NCBI GenBank assembly: GCA_905209075.1
Contig: CAJLRL010000031.1
Coordinates: forward strand, 1 to 27,971
From: an uncultured Lachnospiraceae bacterium
GTDB lineage: Bacteria > Bacillota > Clostridia > Lachnospirales > Lachnospiraceae
Direction of reading: 5' to 3'
DNA: 27,971 nucleotides
Both the position numbers and the translations under genes were made by a program. Below the pieces are notes generated by a model. That model was not told the origin of the DNA. It saw only the letters and a program-made list of their open reading frames with translations, and searched no databases. Shown here piece after piece: positions 1-7,760 of the stretch (the first letter of the stretch is position 1; each line of letters begins with the position of its first letter).

Positions 1-11
1 GTGAAATCCAT
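1..11 (-). CDS. bcd: Start of probable butyryl-CoA dehydrogenase (partial)
   Basis: Only the first codons lie in the window: ATG at 11-9 followed by GAT TTC AC, giving M-D-F-T. An AAGGAG Shine-Dalgarno sits about 8 bases upstream on the minus strand. Butyryl-CoA dehydrogenases of Clostridia typically begin MDF, and bcd commonly follows hbd in butyrate clusters. The start is seen directly; the identity is inferred from three residues and context. Another acyl-CoA dehydrogenase is possible. Confidence 0.55.
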
Positions 12-67
12 GATTTATTCTCCTTGAAATTTATATTTTGTTTTAATCTCATTTATTTTAAAACCAC

Positions 68-193
68 GGATTGCGTCGCAATCCTACGTAACCTTGCGTT
101 CAGCCAAACATGGCTGCCTGCCCGGTTCCGTTAATGTCTCAAAAGAAAACACATATTGGTAAGCAAGCTTCCCATATATATTTTCTCTGAGAC
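68..193 (-). other. Multi-hairpin intercistronic element between hbd and bcd
   Basis: The 197-base gap between hbd and the next gene folds into several hairpins. A long imperfect stem is closed by GTCTCA/TGAGAC (136-141 with 188-193) and contains further pairing. A second stem pairs 86-93 with 124-131 with one mismatch and encloses CAGCC/GGCTG (101-105 with 112-116). A perfect 7-bp hairpin GGATTGC/GCAATCC lies at 68-84. None is followed by a strong U-run, so this is not a plain terminator. It may be an mRNA processing or stabilising element, a cis-regulatory RNA, or a dispersed genomic repeat; the sequence alone cannot decide. Confidence 0.5.
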
Positions 194-208
194 TGGTTTA
201 ATACGCTG

Positions 209-1081
209 CTACTGTGCGTCAACTGGTGTTTTTGTACGGTCTGCATTGTAAATATAGAATCCTTTACCGCTCTTAGCACCGAGGTTTCCACCTCTTACCA
301 TCTTGCGGATGAGTGGACATGCACGATATTTGCTGTCTCCTGTCTCATTATAAAGAACATCCATGATAGCAAGGCAGATGTCAAGTCCGATGAAATCTCC
401 TAACTCTAATGGTCCCATTGGATGGTTAGCACCAAGCTTCATAGCAGCATCGATACCAGCAATGTCTGAAACACCTTCCATTTTGATGAAAGCAGCTTCG
501 TTGATCATTGGAATAAGGATACGGTTTACAACGAAACCAGCTGCCTCATTAACCTGTACTGGAGTCTTTCCGATCTCCTCAGCGATTTTCTTGATAGCCT
601 CAACTGTCTCAGCAGGTGTGTTCACACCAGCGATAACCTCTACTAATTTCATACGATCAGCAGGGTTGAAGAAGTGCATACCGATCATTGGACGTGTAAG
701 TCCGTTTCCGATCTCTGTGATTGAAAGTGATGATGTATTTGAAGCGAAAATACACTCTGGTTTAGCGATCTTGTCTAACTCAGCAAATGTAGTTTTCTTA
801 ACCTTCATATCTTCGAAAGCAGCCTCCACGATAAGGTCGCAGTCTTTACAAAGGTCTTCCTTTAAACCAGGAGTGATCTTAGCAAGAATTCCGTCAACCT
901 TCTCCTGTGTCATTTTCTCTTTAGCTACAAGTCTTGCATATCCTTTAGCAATCTTGTCTTTTCCGCCTTCTGCCCATTCCTGTTTGATATCGCAGAGTGC
1001 TACTTCATATCCGTCTACCTGTGCAAATGCTTTTGCGATTCCCTGGCCCATTGTACCAGCACCGATAACTCCAACCTTCAT
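209..1081 (-). CDS. hbd: 3-hydroxybutyryl-CoA dehydrogenase
   Basis: This enzyme catalyses NAD(P)H-dependent reduction of acetoacetyl-CoA to 3-hydroxybutyryl-CoA in cytoplasmic butyrate synthesis. At 290 aa it matches the short bacterial type. The N-terminal Rossmann dinucleotide motif GAGTMGQGIA is at residues 7-16, the NTSSLSIT stretch at about 115-122, and the catalytic histidine lies in GMHFFNP (His136). The C-terminal helical 3HCDH domain ends in the typical KSGKGFYIY motif. It sits downstream of thl and upstream of a probable bcd, so one transcript is likely. A crotonase gene (crt), often between thl and hbd in relatives, is absent here. Identification is firm. Confidence 0.97.
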   Translation of the reverse strand: MKVGVIGAGTMGQGIAKAFAQVDGYEVALCDIKQEWAEGGKDKIAKGYARLVAKEKMTQEKVDGILAKITPGLKEDLCKDCDLIVEAAFEDMKVKKTTFAELDKIAKPECIFASNTSSLSITEIGNGLTRPMIGMHFFNPADRMKLVEVIAGVNTPAETVEAIKKIAEEIGKTPVQVNEAAGFVVNRILIPMINEAAFIKMEGVSDIAGIDAAMKLGANHPMGPLELGDFIGLDICLAIMDVLYNETGDSKYRACPLIRKMVRGGNLGAKSGKGFYIYNADRTKTPVDAQ

Positions 1082-1166
1082 TTTAATTCCTCCTAAAATA
1101 TATTATGGTGCAAAAGCTTTAAGTGCTAAGCCTCTGCAACATAACTTAATCATATATATAAACTGA

Positions 1167-1213
1167 TGTGAATAAACTAATTCACACTACAAGGGGATGC
1201 ACCTGCATCCCCT
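1167..1213 (-). other. Paired hairpins in the thl-hbd intercistronic gap
   Basis: Two perfect inverted repeats lie in the 155-base gap. One has a 9-bp GC-rich stem AGGGGATGC/GCATCCCCT with an ACCT loop (1192-1213). The other is a 7-bp stem TGTGAAT/ATTCACA with a 6-base loop (1167-1186). On the minus strand the strong hairpin comes first after the thl stop and has no U-run. This suggests an mRNA stabilising or partial-termination structure that could set thl:hbd ratios, not a full terminator. Confidence 0.6.
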
Positions 1214-1236
1214 CATATATCTATTGGCAAAGAAAA

Positions 1237-2421
1237 TTAGTACTTCTCAACGATAGTAGAACATCCCATTCCACCACCGATACAAAGTGTTGCAAGACCT
1301 CTGTTTGCTCCACTCTTCTTCATTTCATGTAATAATGTAACAAGGATACGGCATCCTGAAGCTCCAACCGGATGTCCAAGAGCAATTGCTCCACCGTTTA
1401 CGTTAACCTTGCTCATATCGAATCCAAGATCTCTTGCTACAGCGATTGACTGTGCAGCAAATGCCTCGTTAGCCTCGATAAGATCGAAGTCACCAATTGT
1501 AAGTCCTGTCTTAGCAAGAACTTTCTTTGTAGATGCTACAGGTCCAACACCCATGATCTCTGGCTCAACTCCACCGAGTGCTCCAGCTACCCATGTAGCC
1601 ATTGGTGTAACACCAAGCTCTTTAGCTTTCTCTTCACTCATTACAACAACTGCTGCTGCACCATCATTGATTCCTGATGCGTTACCAGCTGTAACAAGTC
1701 CGCCCTCTTTACCAGAGCAGCAACGTAATTTAGAAAGTGACTCAGCTGTTGTTCCAGGACGTGGTCCTTCATCTTTAACGAAGTCAACCATTTCTTTTTT
1801 AACTTTAACTGGTACAGGAACGATCTCCTCATCGAATTTACCAGCAGCGATAGCAGCTTCACATTTCTGCTGTGAGTTTGCTGAGAACTCATCTAACTCT
1901 TCACGTGTGATGCCATATTTATCACATACGTTCTCAGCTGTGATCATCATATGATAATGGTTGAATGCATCTGTAAGTGCATCATTTACCATAGTATCGA
2001 TGATTGTTGCATTGTTCATTCTGTATCCGAAACGAGCCTTTGTCATAGCGTAAGGAGCCATTGACATGTTCTCCATACCACCGGCAACAACGATATCAGC
2101 CTCACCAGCCATGATCATTGTAGCAGCGTCGTTTACACATTTAAGACCTGATCCACAAACAACGTTAAGTGTAACAGCTGGAACCTCAATTGGAAGTCCT
2201 GCTTTGATAGAAGCCTGACGGGCAACGTTCTGTCCCTGAGCTGCCTGGATTACACAACCCATTTTAACTTCATCAACTAACTCTGGAGCAACACCTGCAC
2301 GGTTTAAAGCTTCCTTTATTACGATTGCACCTAAATCTGCGGCTGGAGTATTGCTTAATGCTCCACCCATTTTGCCGATTGCTGTACGGCAAGCACTTGC
2401 GATTACAACTTTCTTTGCCAT
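1237..2421 (-). CDS. thl: Acetyl-CoA C-acetyltransferase (thiolase)
   Basis: This enzyme condenses two acetyl-CoA into acetoacetyl-CoA, the entry step of butyrate synthesis. Its 394 aa are standard for biosynthetic thiolases. The acylated cysteine lies in VVCGSGLKCV (Cys89), the catalytic histidine in ALGHPVGASG (His350), and the second cysteine in LCIGGGMGCS (Cys380). The start is supported by AAAGGAG about 8 bases before the ATG. It is the first gene of the thl-hbd-(bcd) run and carries its own promoter and an overlapping Rex site, so redox control (NADH/NAD+) is likely. No anomalies are seen. Confidence 0.97.
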   Translation of the reverse strand: MAKKVVIASACRTAIGKMGGALSNTPAADLGAIVIKEALNRAGVAPELVDEVKMGCVIQAAQGQNVARQASIKAGLPIEVPAVTLNVVCGSGLKCVNDAATMIMAGEADIVVAGGMENMSMAPYAMTKARFGYRMNNATIIDTMVNDALTDAFNHYHMMITAENVCDKYGITREELDEFSANSQQKCEAAIAAGKFDEEIVPVPVKVKKEMVDFVKDEGPRPGTTAESLSKLRCCSGKEGGLVTAGNASGINDGAAAVVVMSEEKAKELGVTPMATWVAGALGGVEPEIMGVGPVASTKKVLAKTGLTIGDFDLIEANEAFAAQSIAVARDLGFDMSKVNVNGGAIALGHPVGASGCRILVTLLHEMKKSGANRGLATLCIGGGMGCSTIVEKY

Positions 2422-2457
2422 TATATTATCTCCTTTAAATTGTATTGCACATACGTG

Positions 2458-2475
2458 CTGTTAATTTTTTAACAA
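2458..2475 (-). promoter_or_regulatory. Rex operator at the thl transcription start
   Basis: On the minus strand the 18-mer reads TTGTTAA-AAAA-TTAACAG, matching the Rex consensus TTGTTAA-N4-TTAACAA at 13 of 14 defined positions. It starts about 4 bases below the thl -10 box and covers the predicted start site near 2473, the position expected for repression. Rex is known to repress fermentation genes, including butyrate genes of clostridia, when NADH/NAD+ is low. Binding here is inferred. Confidence 0.8.
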
Positions 2476-2479
2476 TGTC

Positions 2480-2508
2480 ATTGTACCACAATATCGCATA
2501 AAAATCAA
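2480..2508 (-). promoter_or_regulatory. Sigma-A promoter of thl
   Basis: The -35 box is TTGATT (2508-2503), followed by a 17-base spacer and the -10 box TACAAT (2485-2480). A TG one base before the -10 box makes it an extended type. The predicted start is near 2473, giving a leader of about 50 bases to the thl ATG. It is the only good promoter in the gap between carB and thl. Confidence 0.75.
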
Positions 2509-2574
2509 TTAGTTTAGTTAATTATTTGTCAAAATTCTATTAAATTTTGCATATTCCACACATGTTTTATTTAC

Positions 2575-2600
2575 AATCTTCGGTCATATTAACGAAGATT
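2575..2600. repeat. Inverted repeat in the carB-thl gap
   Basis: A perfect 8-bp inverted repeat AATCTTCG/CGAAGATT has a 10-base loop. It lies between the carB terminator and the thl promoter with no U-run. It could be a weak second terminator or an operator; nothing else is recognised in 2510-2660. Confidence 0.4.
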
Positions 2601-2663
2601 ACCAAAAATCGTATCATTTTCCGCCGGCTTTGCCACGAAAAATTTCCGTACTAATTTACCAAT

Positions 2664-2714
2664 ATAAAAAGCAGAGCAATTTACACAAATAATATGCATA
2701 AATTGTCCTGCTTT
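2664..2714 (-). terminator. Rho-independent terminator of carAB
   Basis: Starting 7 bases after the carB stop, a stem of about 16 bp (2714-2699 with 2683-2668, one G-U pair and one mismatch) has a 15-base loop. On the minus strand it is followed by TTTTTATATT. It separates carAB from the thl operon. Confidence 0.8.
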
Positions 2715-2720
2715 GTTTTA

Positions 2721-5700
2721 TTAAATATTTTTAACTTTTGCTATGTCAACCGGCGTCTTTTTCTCTGATGCTGTCTCAAGTGAATGAGCAAGTGCATTTG
2801 CTGTATCCATTGCTGTAATACAGTAAACACCTGTTTCTATCGCATTACGTCTTATAAGGAATCCGTCCCTGCTCTTATCGCCGTTACCTTGTGTAGGTGT
2901 ATCGATAACAAGATCGATCTTGTGACCGAGGATAAGATCCATAACGTTTGGTGATTCCTGTGAAATTTTATTTACACGGAGTGCATTTACTCCATGCTCC
3001 TGCAGATATTTTGCAGTGCTTCTTGTAGCATATATTTTGTAGCCCAGCTTTTCAAAACGTTTTGCAACACCAACTGCCTCCGGCTTATCAGCGTCTTTTA
3101 CCGTCATGATCATCTGCTTATACTTAGGAAGCTCTACTCCTGCTCCCTGGAAAGCCTTGTAAAGTGCTCCGTTGAATGTCTTATCAATTCCAAGACATTC
3201 TCCTGTTGATTTCATCTCCGGTCCAAGTGAAATTTCTGCTCCACGAAGCTTTTCAAATGAGAATACAGGCATTTTTATTGCTATATAATCTGCTGTAGGT
3301 GCAAGTCCCGGTGTATATCCCATTCCCTTTATTGTCTCGCCCATGATGATCCTTGCTGCGAGATCTACTATCGGAATGCCGGTTACTTTACTGATATATG
3401 GCACAGTTCTTGATGAACGCGGATTTACCTCTATCACATAAATGTCATCGTCCATATCGATAAACTGGATGTTTATCATACCTACTACGTGGAGAGCCTG
3501 TGCAAGCCTCTTTGTGTACTCTACAAGAGTTTCTTTTGCCTTCTCACTTATTGTATGTGCAGGATAAACTGAAATCGAATCACCCGAATGTACACCTGTA
3601 CGTTCAATATGCTCCATTATACCAGGGATAAGGATATCTGTTCCGTCACAGATCGCATCGACCTCTATCTCTTTTCCCATAAGATATTTATCTACCAGAA
3701 TAGGATGATCCTGTGCGATCTTATTTATGATTCCAATGAATTCTTCGATTTCATCATCATTCCATGCGATCTTCATTCCCTGTCCGCCAAGTACATATGA
3801 AGGACGTACAAGTACAGGATAGCCAAGTCTGTGTGCTACTTCTTTTGCTTCCTCAGCTGTAAATACTGTTCCGCCGGCAGCTCTAGGAATACCTGTTTTT
3901 TCAAGTATCTCATCGAAAAGTTCCCTGTCCTCGGCTGCGTCTACATCCTCCGCCTTTGTTCCAAGGATCTTTACTCCCATTTTCATAAGAGCTTCTGTAA
4001 GCTTTATTGCTGTCTGGCCACCAAACTGTACTACTGCTCCGTCAGGTTTTTCGAGATTTACTATGCTTTCAACATCCTCTGCAGTAAGCGGTTCAAAGTA
4101 AAGCTTATCGGCTATATCAAAGTCTGTTGATACTGTCTCAGGATTGTTATTTACGATGATCGTCTCCCAGCCCTCTTTGGCAAATGCCCATGTACAATGG
4201 ACTGAACAATAATCGAACTCAACACCCTGTCCGATACGGATAGGACCAGATCCAAGTACAAGTACCTTTTTCTGTGGTTTTGTCGCAGCTGCCTCGTTCT
4301 CACTTCCAAATACCGAATAATAATATGGTGTCTCAGCTGCAAACTCGGCTGCACATGTATCTACCATTTTGTATGCTGCTATGATTCCGTTATCATAACG
4401 CATCCGTTTGATATCTTCTTCATTCTTTCCTGTAAGTCCTGCGATAACATTATCAGGGAATTCTATACGTTTTGCTTCTTTTAATAACTCTACAGTAAGC
4501 TCTTCTGTCTTTAAGCGGTTTTCCATCTCGACAAGAATTGCGATCTTGTCGATAAACCAGCGGTCAATTTTTGTTATTTCAAATATATGGTCATATGAAA
4601 CGCCTCTTCTTAAAGCTTCTGCTATAACCCAGATTCTTCTGTCATCAACAACATAAAGCTGTTTGTCAAGTTCATCATCAGAAAGTCCCGTGAAATCATA
4701 TGACATAAGTGAATCAACGTGCTGCTCAAGCGACCTTATGGCTTTCATGAGTGCGCCTTCGAAGTTATCGCATATGCTCATTACTTCTCCTGTTGCTTTC
4801 ATCTGTGTCGTAAGCGTTCTCTTTGCTGTGATAAATTTGTCAAATGGAAGTCTTGGGATTTTTACTACGCAATAATCAAGCATCGGCTCAAAGCTTGCAT
4901 ATGTCTTTTCTGTAATAGCATTCTTTATTTCGTCAAGATGGTAACCCAGTGCAATTTTTGCCGTAACCTTTGCGATAGGATATCCTGTTGCTTTTGAAGC
5001 AAGTGCAGATGAACGTGAAACTCGTGGATTTACCTCGATAACACAATATTCAAACGAATCAGGATTTAATGCATACTGTACGTTACATCCACCTGTGATT
5101 TTAAGTTCGTTTATGATATTTAATGCAGAACTTCTGAGCATCTGGTATTCTTTGTCTCCAAGTGTCTGTGAAGGAGCTACTACAATAGAATCTCCTGTAT
5201 GGACACCGACCGGATCAATGTTTTCCATATTACATACAGTAATACAGTTTCCGTTCGCATCACGCATAACCTCGTACTCGATCTCTTTCCAGCCGGCAAT
5301 ACATCTTTCTACCAGAACCTCACCTACTCGTGAAAGACGCAGTCCATTAGAAAGGATATCTATAAGCTCCTGCTCATCATGTGCGATTCCACCGCCGGAG
5401 CCGCCGAGTGTAAATGCAGGACGGAGAACTACCGGGTATCCTATCTTGTTTGTAAATGCGATACCATCTTCTACATTTCTTACTACCTGTGATGCAGCGA
5501 TAGGCTCACCGATCTTTTCCATGGTATCCTTAAACGCCTGACGATCCTCTGCCTTAAAGATTGTCTCCGCAGTAGTACCTATAAGTCTTACACCCTGTTC
5601 ATCCAAAAAACCGCTCTCTGCAAGTTCCATTCCAAGGTTAAGTCCAGCCTGTCCTCCAAGTGTAGGAAGGATGCTGTCTGGTTTTTCTTTTAGTATGATT

Positions 5701-5927
5701 TCTTTTAATACATCGACTGTTAGAGGCTCTATATATACCTGATCTGCGATCTGTTTATCTGTCATTATGGTAGCCGGATTTGAGTTTACAAGACATACCT
5801 CTACTCCCTCTTCCTTAAGAGAACGGCATGCCTGTGTTCCTGCATAATCAAACTCTGCTGCCTGTCCGATAACTATTGGACCTGAACCGATAACTAATAC
5901 TTTTTTAATATCAAAATTTCTTGGCAT
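2721..5927 (-). CDS. carB: Carbamoyl-phosphate synthase large subunit
   Basis: This subunit uses ammonia from CarA, bicarbonate and two ATP to make carbamoyl phosphate for pyrimidine and arginine synthesis. Its 1068 aa are full length for the family. The two homologous halves each start with a VLVIGSGPI- or VLVLGSGPI-type loop (residues about 10 and 558) and carry ATP-grasp domains, with the paired EVNPRVSRSSALASK and EVNPRSSRTVPYISK motifs. A C-terminal allosteric MGS-like domain covers about residues 935-1068. Its ATG overlaps the carA stop by one base (TAATG), so translation is coupled. A terminator follows directly. Confidence 0.98.
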   Translation of the reverse strand: MPRNFDIKKVLVIGSGPIVIGQAAEFDYAGTQACRSLKEEGVEVCLVNSNPATIMTDKQIADQVYIEPLTVDVLKEIILKEKPDSILPTLGGQAGLNLGMELAESGFLDEQGVRLIGTTAETIFKAEDRQAFKDTMEKIGEPIAASQVVRNVEDGIAFTNKIGYPVVLRPAFTLGGSGGGIAHDEQELIDILSNGLRLSRVGEVLVERCIAGWKEIEYEVMRDANGNCITVCNMENIDPVGVHTGDSIVVAPSQTLGDKEYQMLRSSALNIINELKITGGCNVQYALNPDSFEYCVIEVNPRVSRSSALASKATGYPIAKVTAKIALGYHLDEIKNAITEKTYASFEPMLDYCVVKIPRLPFDKFITAKRTLTTQMKATGEVMSICDNFEGALMKAIRSLEQHVDSLMSYDFTGLSDDELDKQLYVVDDRRIWVIAEALRRGVSYDHIFEITKIDRWFIDKIAILVEMENRLKTEELTVELLKEAKRIEFPDNVIAGLTGKNEEDIKRMRYDNGIIAAYKMVDTCAAEFAAETPYYYSVFGSENEAAATKPQKKVLVLGSGPIRIGQGVEFDYCSVHCTWAFAKEGWETIIVNNNPETVSTDFDIADKLYFEPLTAEDVESIVNLEKPDGAVVQFGGQTAIKLTEALMKMGVKILGTKAEDVDAAEDRELFDEILEKTGIPRAAGGTVFTAEEAKEVAHRLGYPVLVRPSYVLGGQGMKIAWNDDEIEEFIGIINKIAQDHPILVDKYLMGKEIEVDAICDGTDILIPGIMEHIERTGVHSGDSISVYPAHTISEKAKETLVEYTKRLAQALHVVGMINIQFIDMDDDIYVIEVNPRSSRTVPYISKVTGIPIVDLAARIIMGETIKGMGYTPGLAPTADYIAIKMPVFSFEKLRGAEISLGPEMKSTGECLGIDKTFNGALYKAFQGAGVELPKYKQMIMTVKDADKPEAVGVAKRFEKLGYKIYATRSTAKYLQEHGVNALRVNKISQESPNVMDLILGHKIDLVIDTPTQGNGDKSRDGFLIRRNAIETGVYCITAMDTANALAHSLETASEKKTPVDIAKVKNI

Positions 5928-6997
5928 TACTGTGCACCTCCCATCATATCAATAAAACGATCAAACAGATAAGCTGAATCCTGTGGACCAGGACATGCTT
6001 CCGGATGGAACTGCACTGTGAATATGTTTTTACCAACATATTTAAGTCCTTCATTTGTACCATCATTTACATTTATAAATGCCGGAACAGCAACGTTTGG
6101 ATCTAATTTATCTGTGTCTACCACGTATCCATGGTTCTGTGATGAAATGTATACACGTCCTGTTGCCAGATCTTTTACAGGGTGGTTACCGCCTCTGTGT
6201 CCGTATTTCATCTTGTGTGTATCAGCCCCCGTAGCGAGTGCCATAAGCTGATGTCCGAGACATATTGCAAAAATCGGCACATTGCTATCATACAGCTTCT
6301 TGATTTCTTTTATTATCTGTGTGCACTCTTTTGGATCTCCCGGTCCGTTTGAAAGCATAATTCCGTCCGGATCTGCAGCAAGTATTTCTTCGGCAGAAGT
6401 ATGAGCAGGGTAAATTGTCACTTCACAGCCCCTTGCGTTAAGAGATTTTGCAATATTGTTTTTTGCACCAAAGTCAAGCAGTGCAACTTTCTTTCCGTTT
6501 CCTTTTAAAATCTTTTTCTCATCACATGTAACTTTGTCAACTACATTTCCTGTTGTGTAAGCCTTGAGCTTTGGAATAATTTCATCCAGATCATAATTCT
6601 CATTGGTAGTGATCATTCCATTCATCGTACCCTTTTCTCTTAAGATCTTTGTAAGAGCACGTGTATCTATACCAGCGACTCCCGGTATGTCATATTTTTT
6701 TAGAAAATCCTGTATAGTTCCTTCACATCTGAAGTTACTTGGCATACGTGACAATTCCCTTACGATATATCCGTCAGGCCATGCACGTCCTGATTCCATA
6801 TCCGGTGTCACACCATAGTTTCCAATTAAAGGATATGTCATTACAACAGCCTGTCCTGCATATGAAGGATCAGTCAGTACCTCTAAATATCCTGTCATAG
6901 AAGTATTAAAAACGATTTCGCTTATCACTTCTCTTGTAGAACCAATACTGGTTCCTGTAAATACATTACCATCTTCAAGAATTAAAAATGCTTTCAT
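5927..6997 (-). CDS. carA: Carbamoyl-phosphate synthase small subunit
   Basis: This glutamine amidotransferase subunit hydrolyses glutamine and channels ammonia to CarB. Its 356 aa are normal. The N-terminal CPSase small-chain domain (about 1-150) is followed by a class I GATase domain. The nucleophile is Cys246 in AICLGHQLM, and His331 and Glu333 lie in QFHPEACPG. The start has only a modest SD (GGG a few bases upstream). A separate promoter and a hairpin-rich leader precede it, so carAB is probably controlled by transcription attenuation rather than by read-through from the GNAT gene. Confidence 0.97.
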   Translation of the reverse strand: MKAFLILEDGNVFTGTSIGSTREVISEIVFNTSMTGYLEVLTDPSYAGQAVVMTYPLIGNYGVTPDMESGRAWPDGYIVRELSRMPSNFRCEGTIQDFLKKYDIPGVAGIDTRALTKILREKGTMNGMITTNENYDLDEIIPKLKAYTTGNVVDKVTCDEKKILKGNGKKVALLDFGAKNNIAKSLNARGCEVTIYPAHTSAEEILAADPDGIMLSNGPGDPKECTQIIKEIKKLYDSNVPIFAICLGHQLMALATGADTHKMKYGHRGGNHPVKDLATGRVYISSQNHGYVVDTDKLDPNVAVPAFINVNDGTNEGLKYVGKNIFTVQFHPEACPGPQDSAYLFDRFIDMMGGAQ

Positions 6998-7051
6998 CTT
7001 TACCCTGCCCTTTCGTATTATCTTGTTGCATTCAACTTCTTATGTCTGCGC

Positions 7052-7102
7052 AAAAAAAAAGAGGGCATCTCTTTTTTTTAAATGTGGGCAGAGTATGCCC
7101 AC
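7052..7102 (-). promoter_or_regulatory. carA leader: attenuator-like alternative hairpins
   Basis: On the minus strand a 7-bp hairpin GTGGGCA/TGCCCAC (7102-7084) is followed by an A-rich/U-rich stem closed by AGAG/CTCT (7079-7053) and nine Ts. The GGGCAT of the first hairpin (7100-7095) is also complementary to ATGCCC (7068-7063) directly before the U-run, so two folds compete. That is the pattern of an attenuator. I do not see a recognisable PyrR-binding loop, so the signal is unknown. Confidence 0.55.
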
Positions 7103-7134
7103 CATGATTTCAGTTGTCTGCTTAAATTGTAAAA

Positions 7135-7163
7135 AGTGTATCATACCCAAACATATTTTTCAA
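7135..7163 (-). promoter_or_regulatory. Sigma-A promoter of carAB
   Basis: The -35 box is TTGAAA (7163-7158), with a 17-base spacer and the -10 box TACACT (7140-7135), preceded by TGA as an extended -10. It lies just after the GNAT stop codon and gives a leader of about 130 bases ahead of carA. Confidence 0.7.
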
Positions 7164-7170
7164 CTGTTTT

Positions 7171-7758
7171 TTATATCATTGCATTATATATACAGTAAAT
7201 CATTCCGCATATAAAAACAACTCCTGTCCCGCCTAGTGACATTCCAAGCAGCACCGGCGCCGGAACTTTTTTCTTTTCGTATTCTACCTGTTTTATTGAT
7301 TTAGCAGAAAGCGGTATAAACAGTGCGTCAGGCGCTGTGTATTGATTTATATCGGTAAATCCGATCCTTCTGAAATAACCTGCTGTCTCAGGTGGCATTG
7401 CATTTACCGTGACCATATCCAGCCCCAATTCCATTTTTGCATATATGCGAGCCTTCGTGACCAGTTTCTTTGCAATCCTTCTTCGTAAAAAATGAGGATG
7501 GACATATAGCATTGTTATGTGTCCGCTTTTTGTCATTGCACATACAGCTGCCATGAAACGCTTATCAAAAGCCGCCCATATTATCAGTTCCCCGCTGTCA
7601 CAGCATGAACTGATATTTTCCTCTGTCATATATTCATAAAAAAATTTATGCGTCTGCTCATCAGCCGGTCTGTTCCTCCTTATTGCAATCTCATATACCA
7701 TATGTGAAAGCCTGCATGCATCCTGTATTTCGTTTCTCTTTATCTTTCTTATTTCCAT
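7171..7758 (-). CDS. GNAT family N-acetyltransferase with C-terminal membrane helix
   Basis: This 195-aa protein is a probable acetyl-CoA-dependent acetyltransferase of unknown substrate. The GNAT fold spans about residues 1-150: an N-terminal helix with SHMVYEIA, a core strand ITMLYVHPHFLRRRIAKKL carrying the R/K-rich acetyl-CoA pyrophosphate loop (the R-R-x-I-A-K type motif), and the final strand before FIPL. After a basic stretch (VEYEKKKV), residues about 168-192 form one hydrophobic helix, so the enzyme is probably membrane-anchored. That is unusual for GNATs. Its start lies 2 bases after the recD2 stop with an AAAGGAG SD inside the end of recD2, so the two are co-expressed. Confidence 0.8.
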   Translation of the reverse strand: MEIRKIKRNEIQDACRLSHMVYEIAIRRNRPADEQTHKFFYEYMTEENISSCCDSGELIIWAAFDKRFMAAVCAMTKSGHITMLYVHPHFLRRRIAKKLVTKARIYAKMELGLDMVTVNAMPPETAGYFRRIGFTDINQYTAPDALFIPLSAKSIKQVEYEKKKVPAPVLLGMSLGGTGVVFICGMIYCIYNAMI

Positions 7759-7760
7759 AC

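Noticed and set aside
363..1166. 267-aa plus-strand frame opposite hbd
   Set aside because: It mirrors the codon pattern of a firmly identified gene, is Ser/Ile/Pro-rich, and has no family resemblance or SD.
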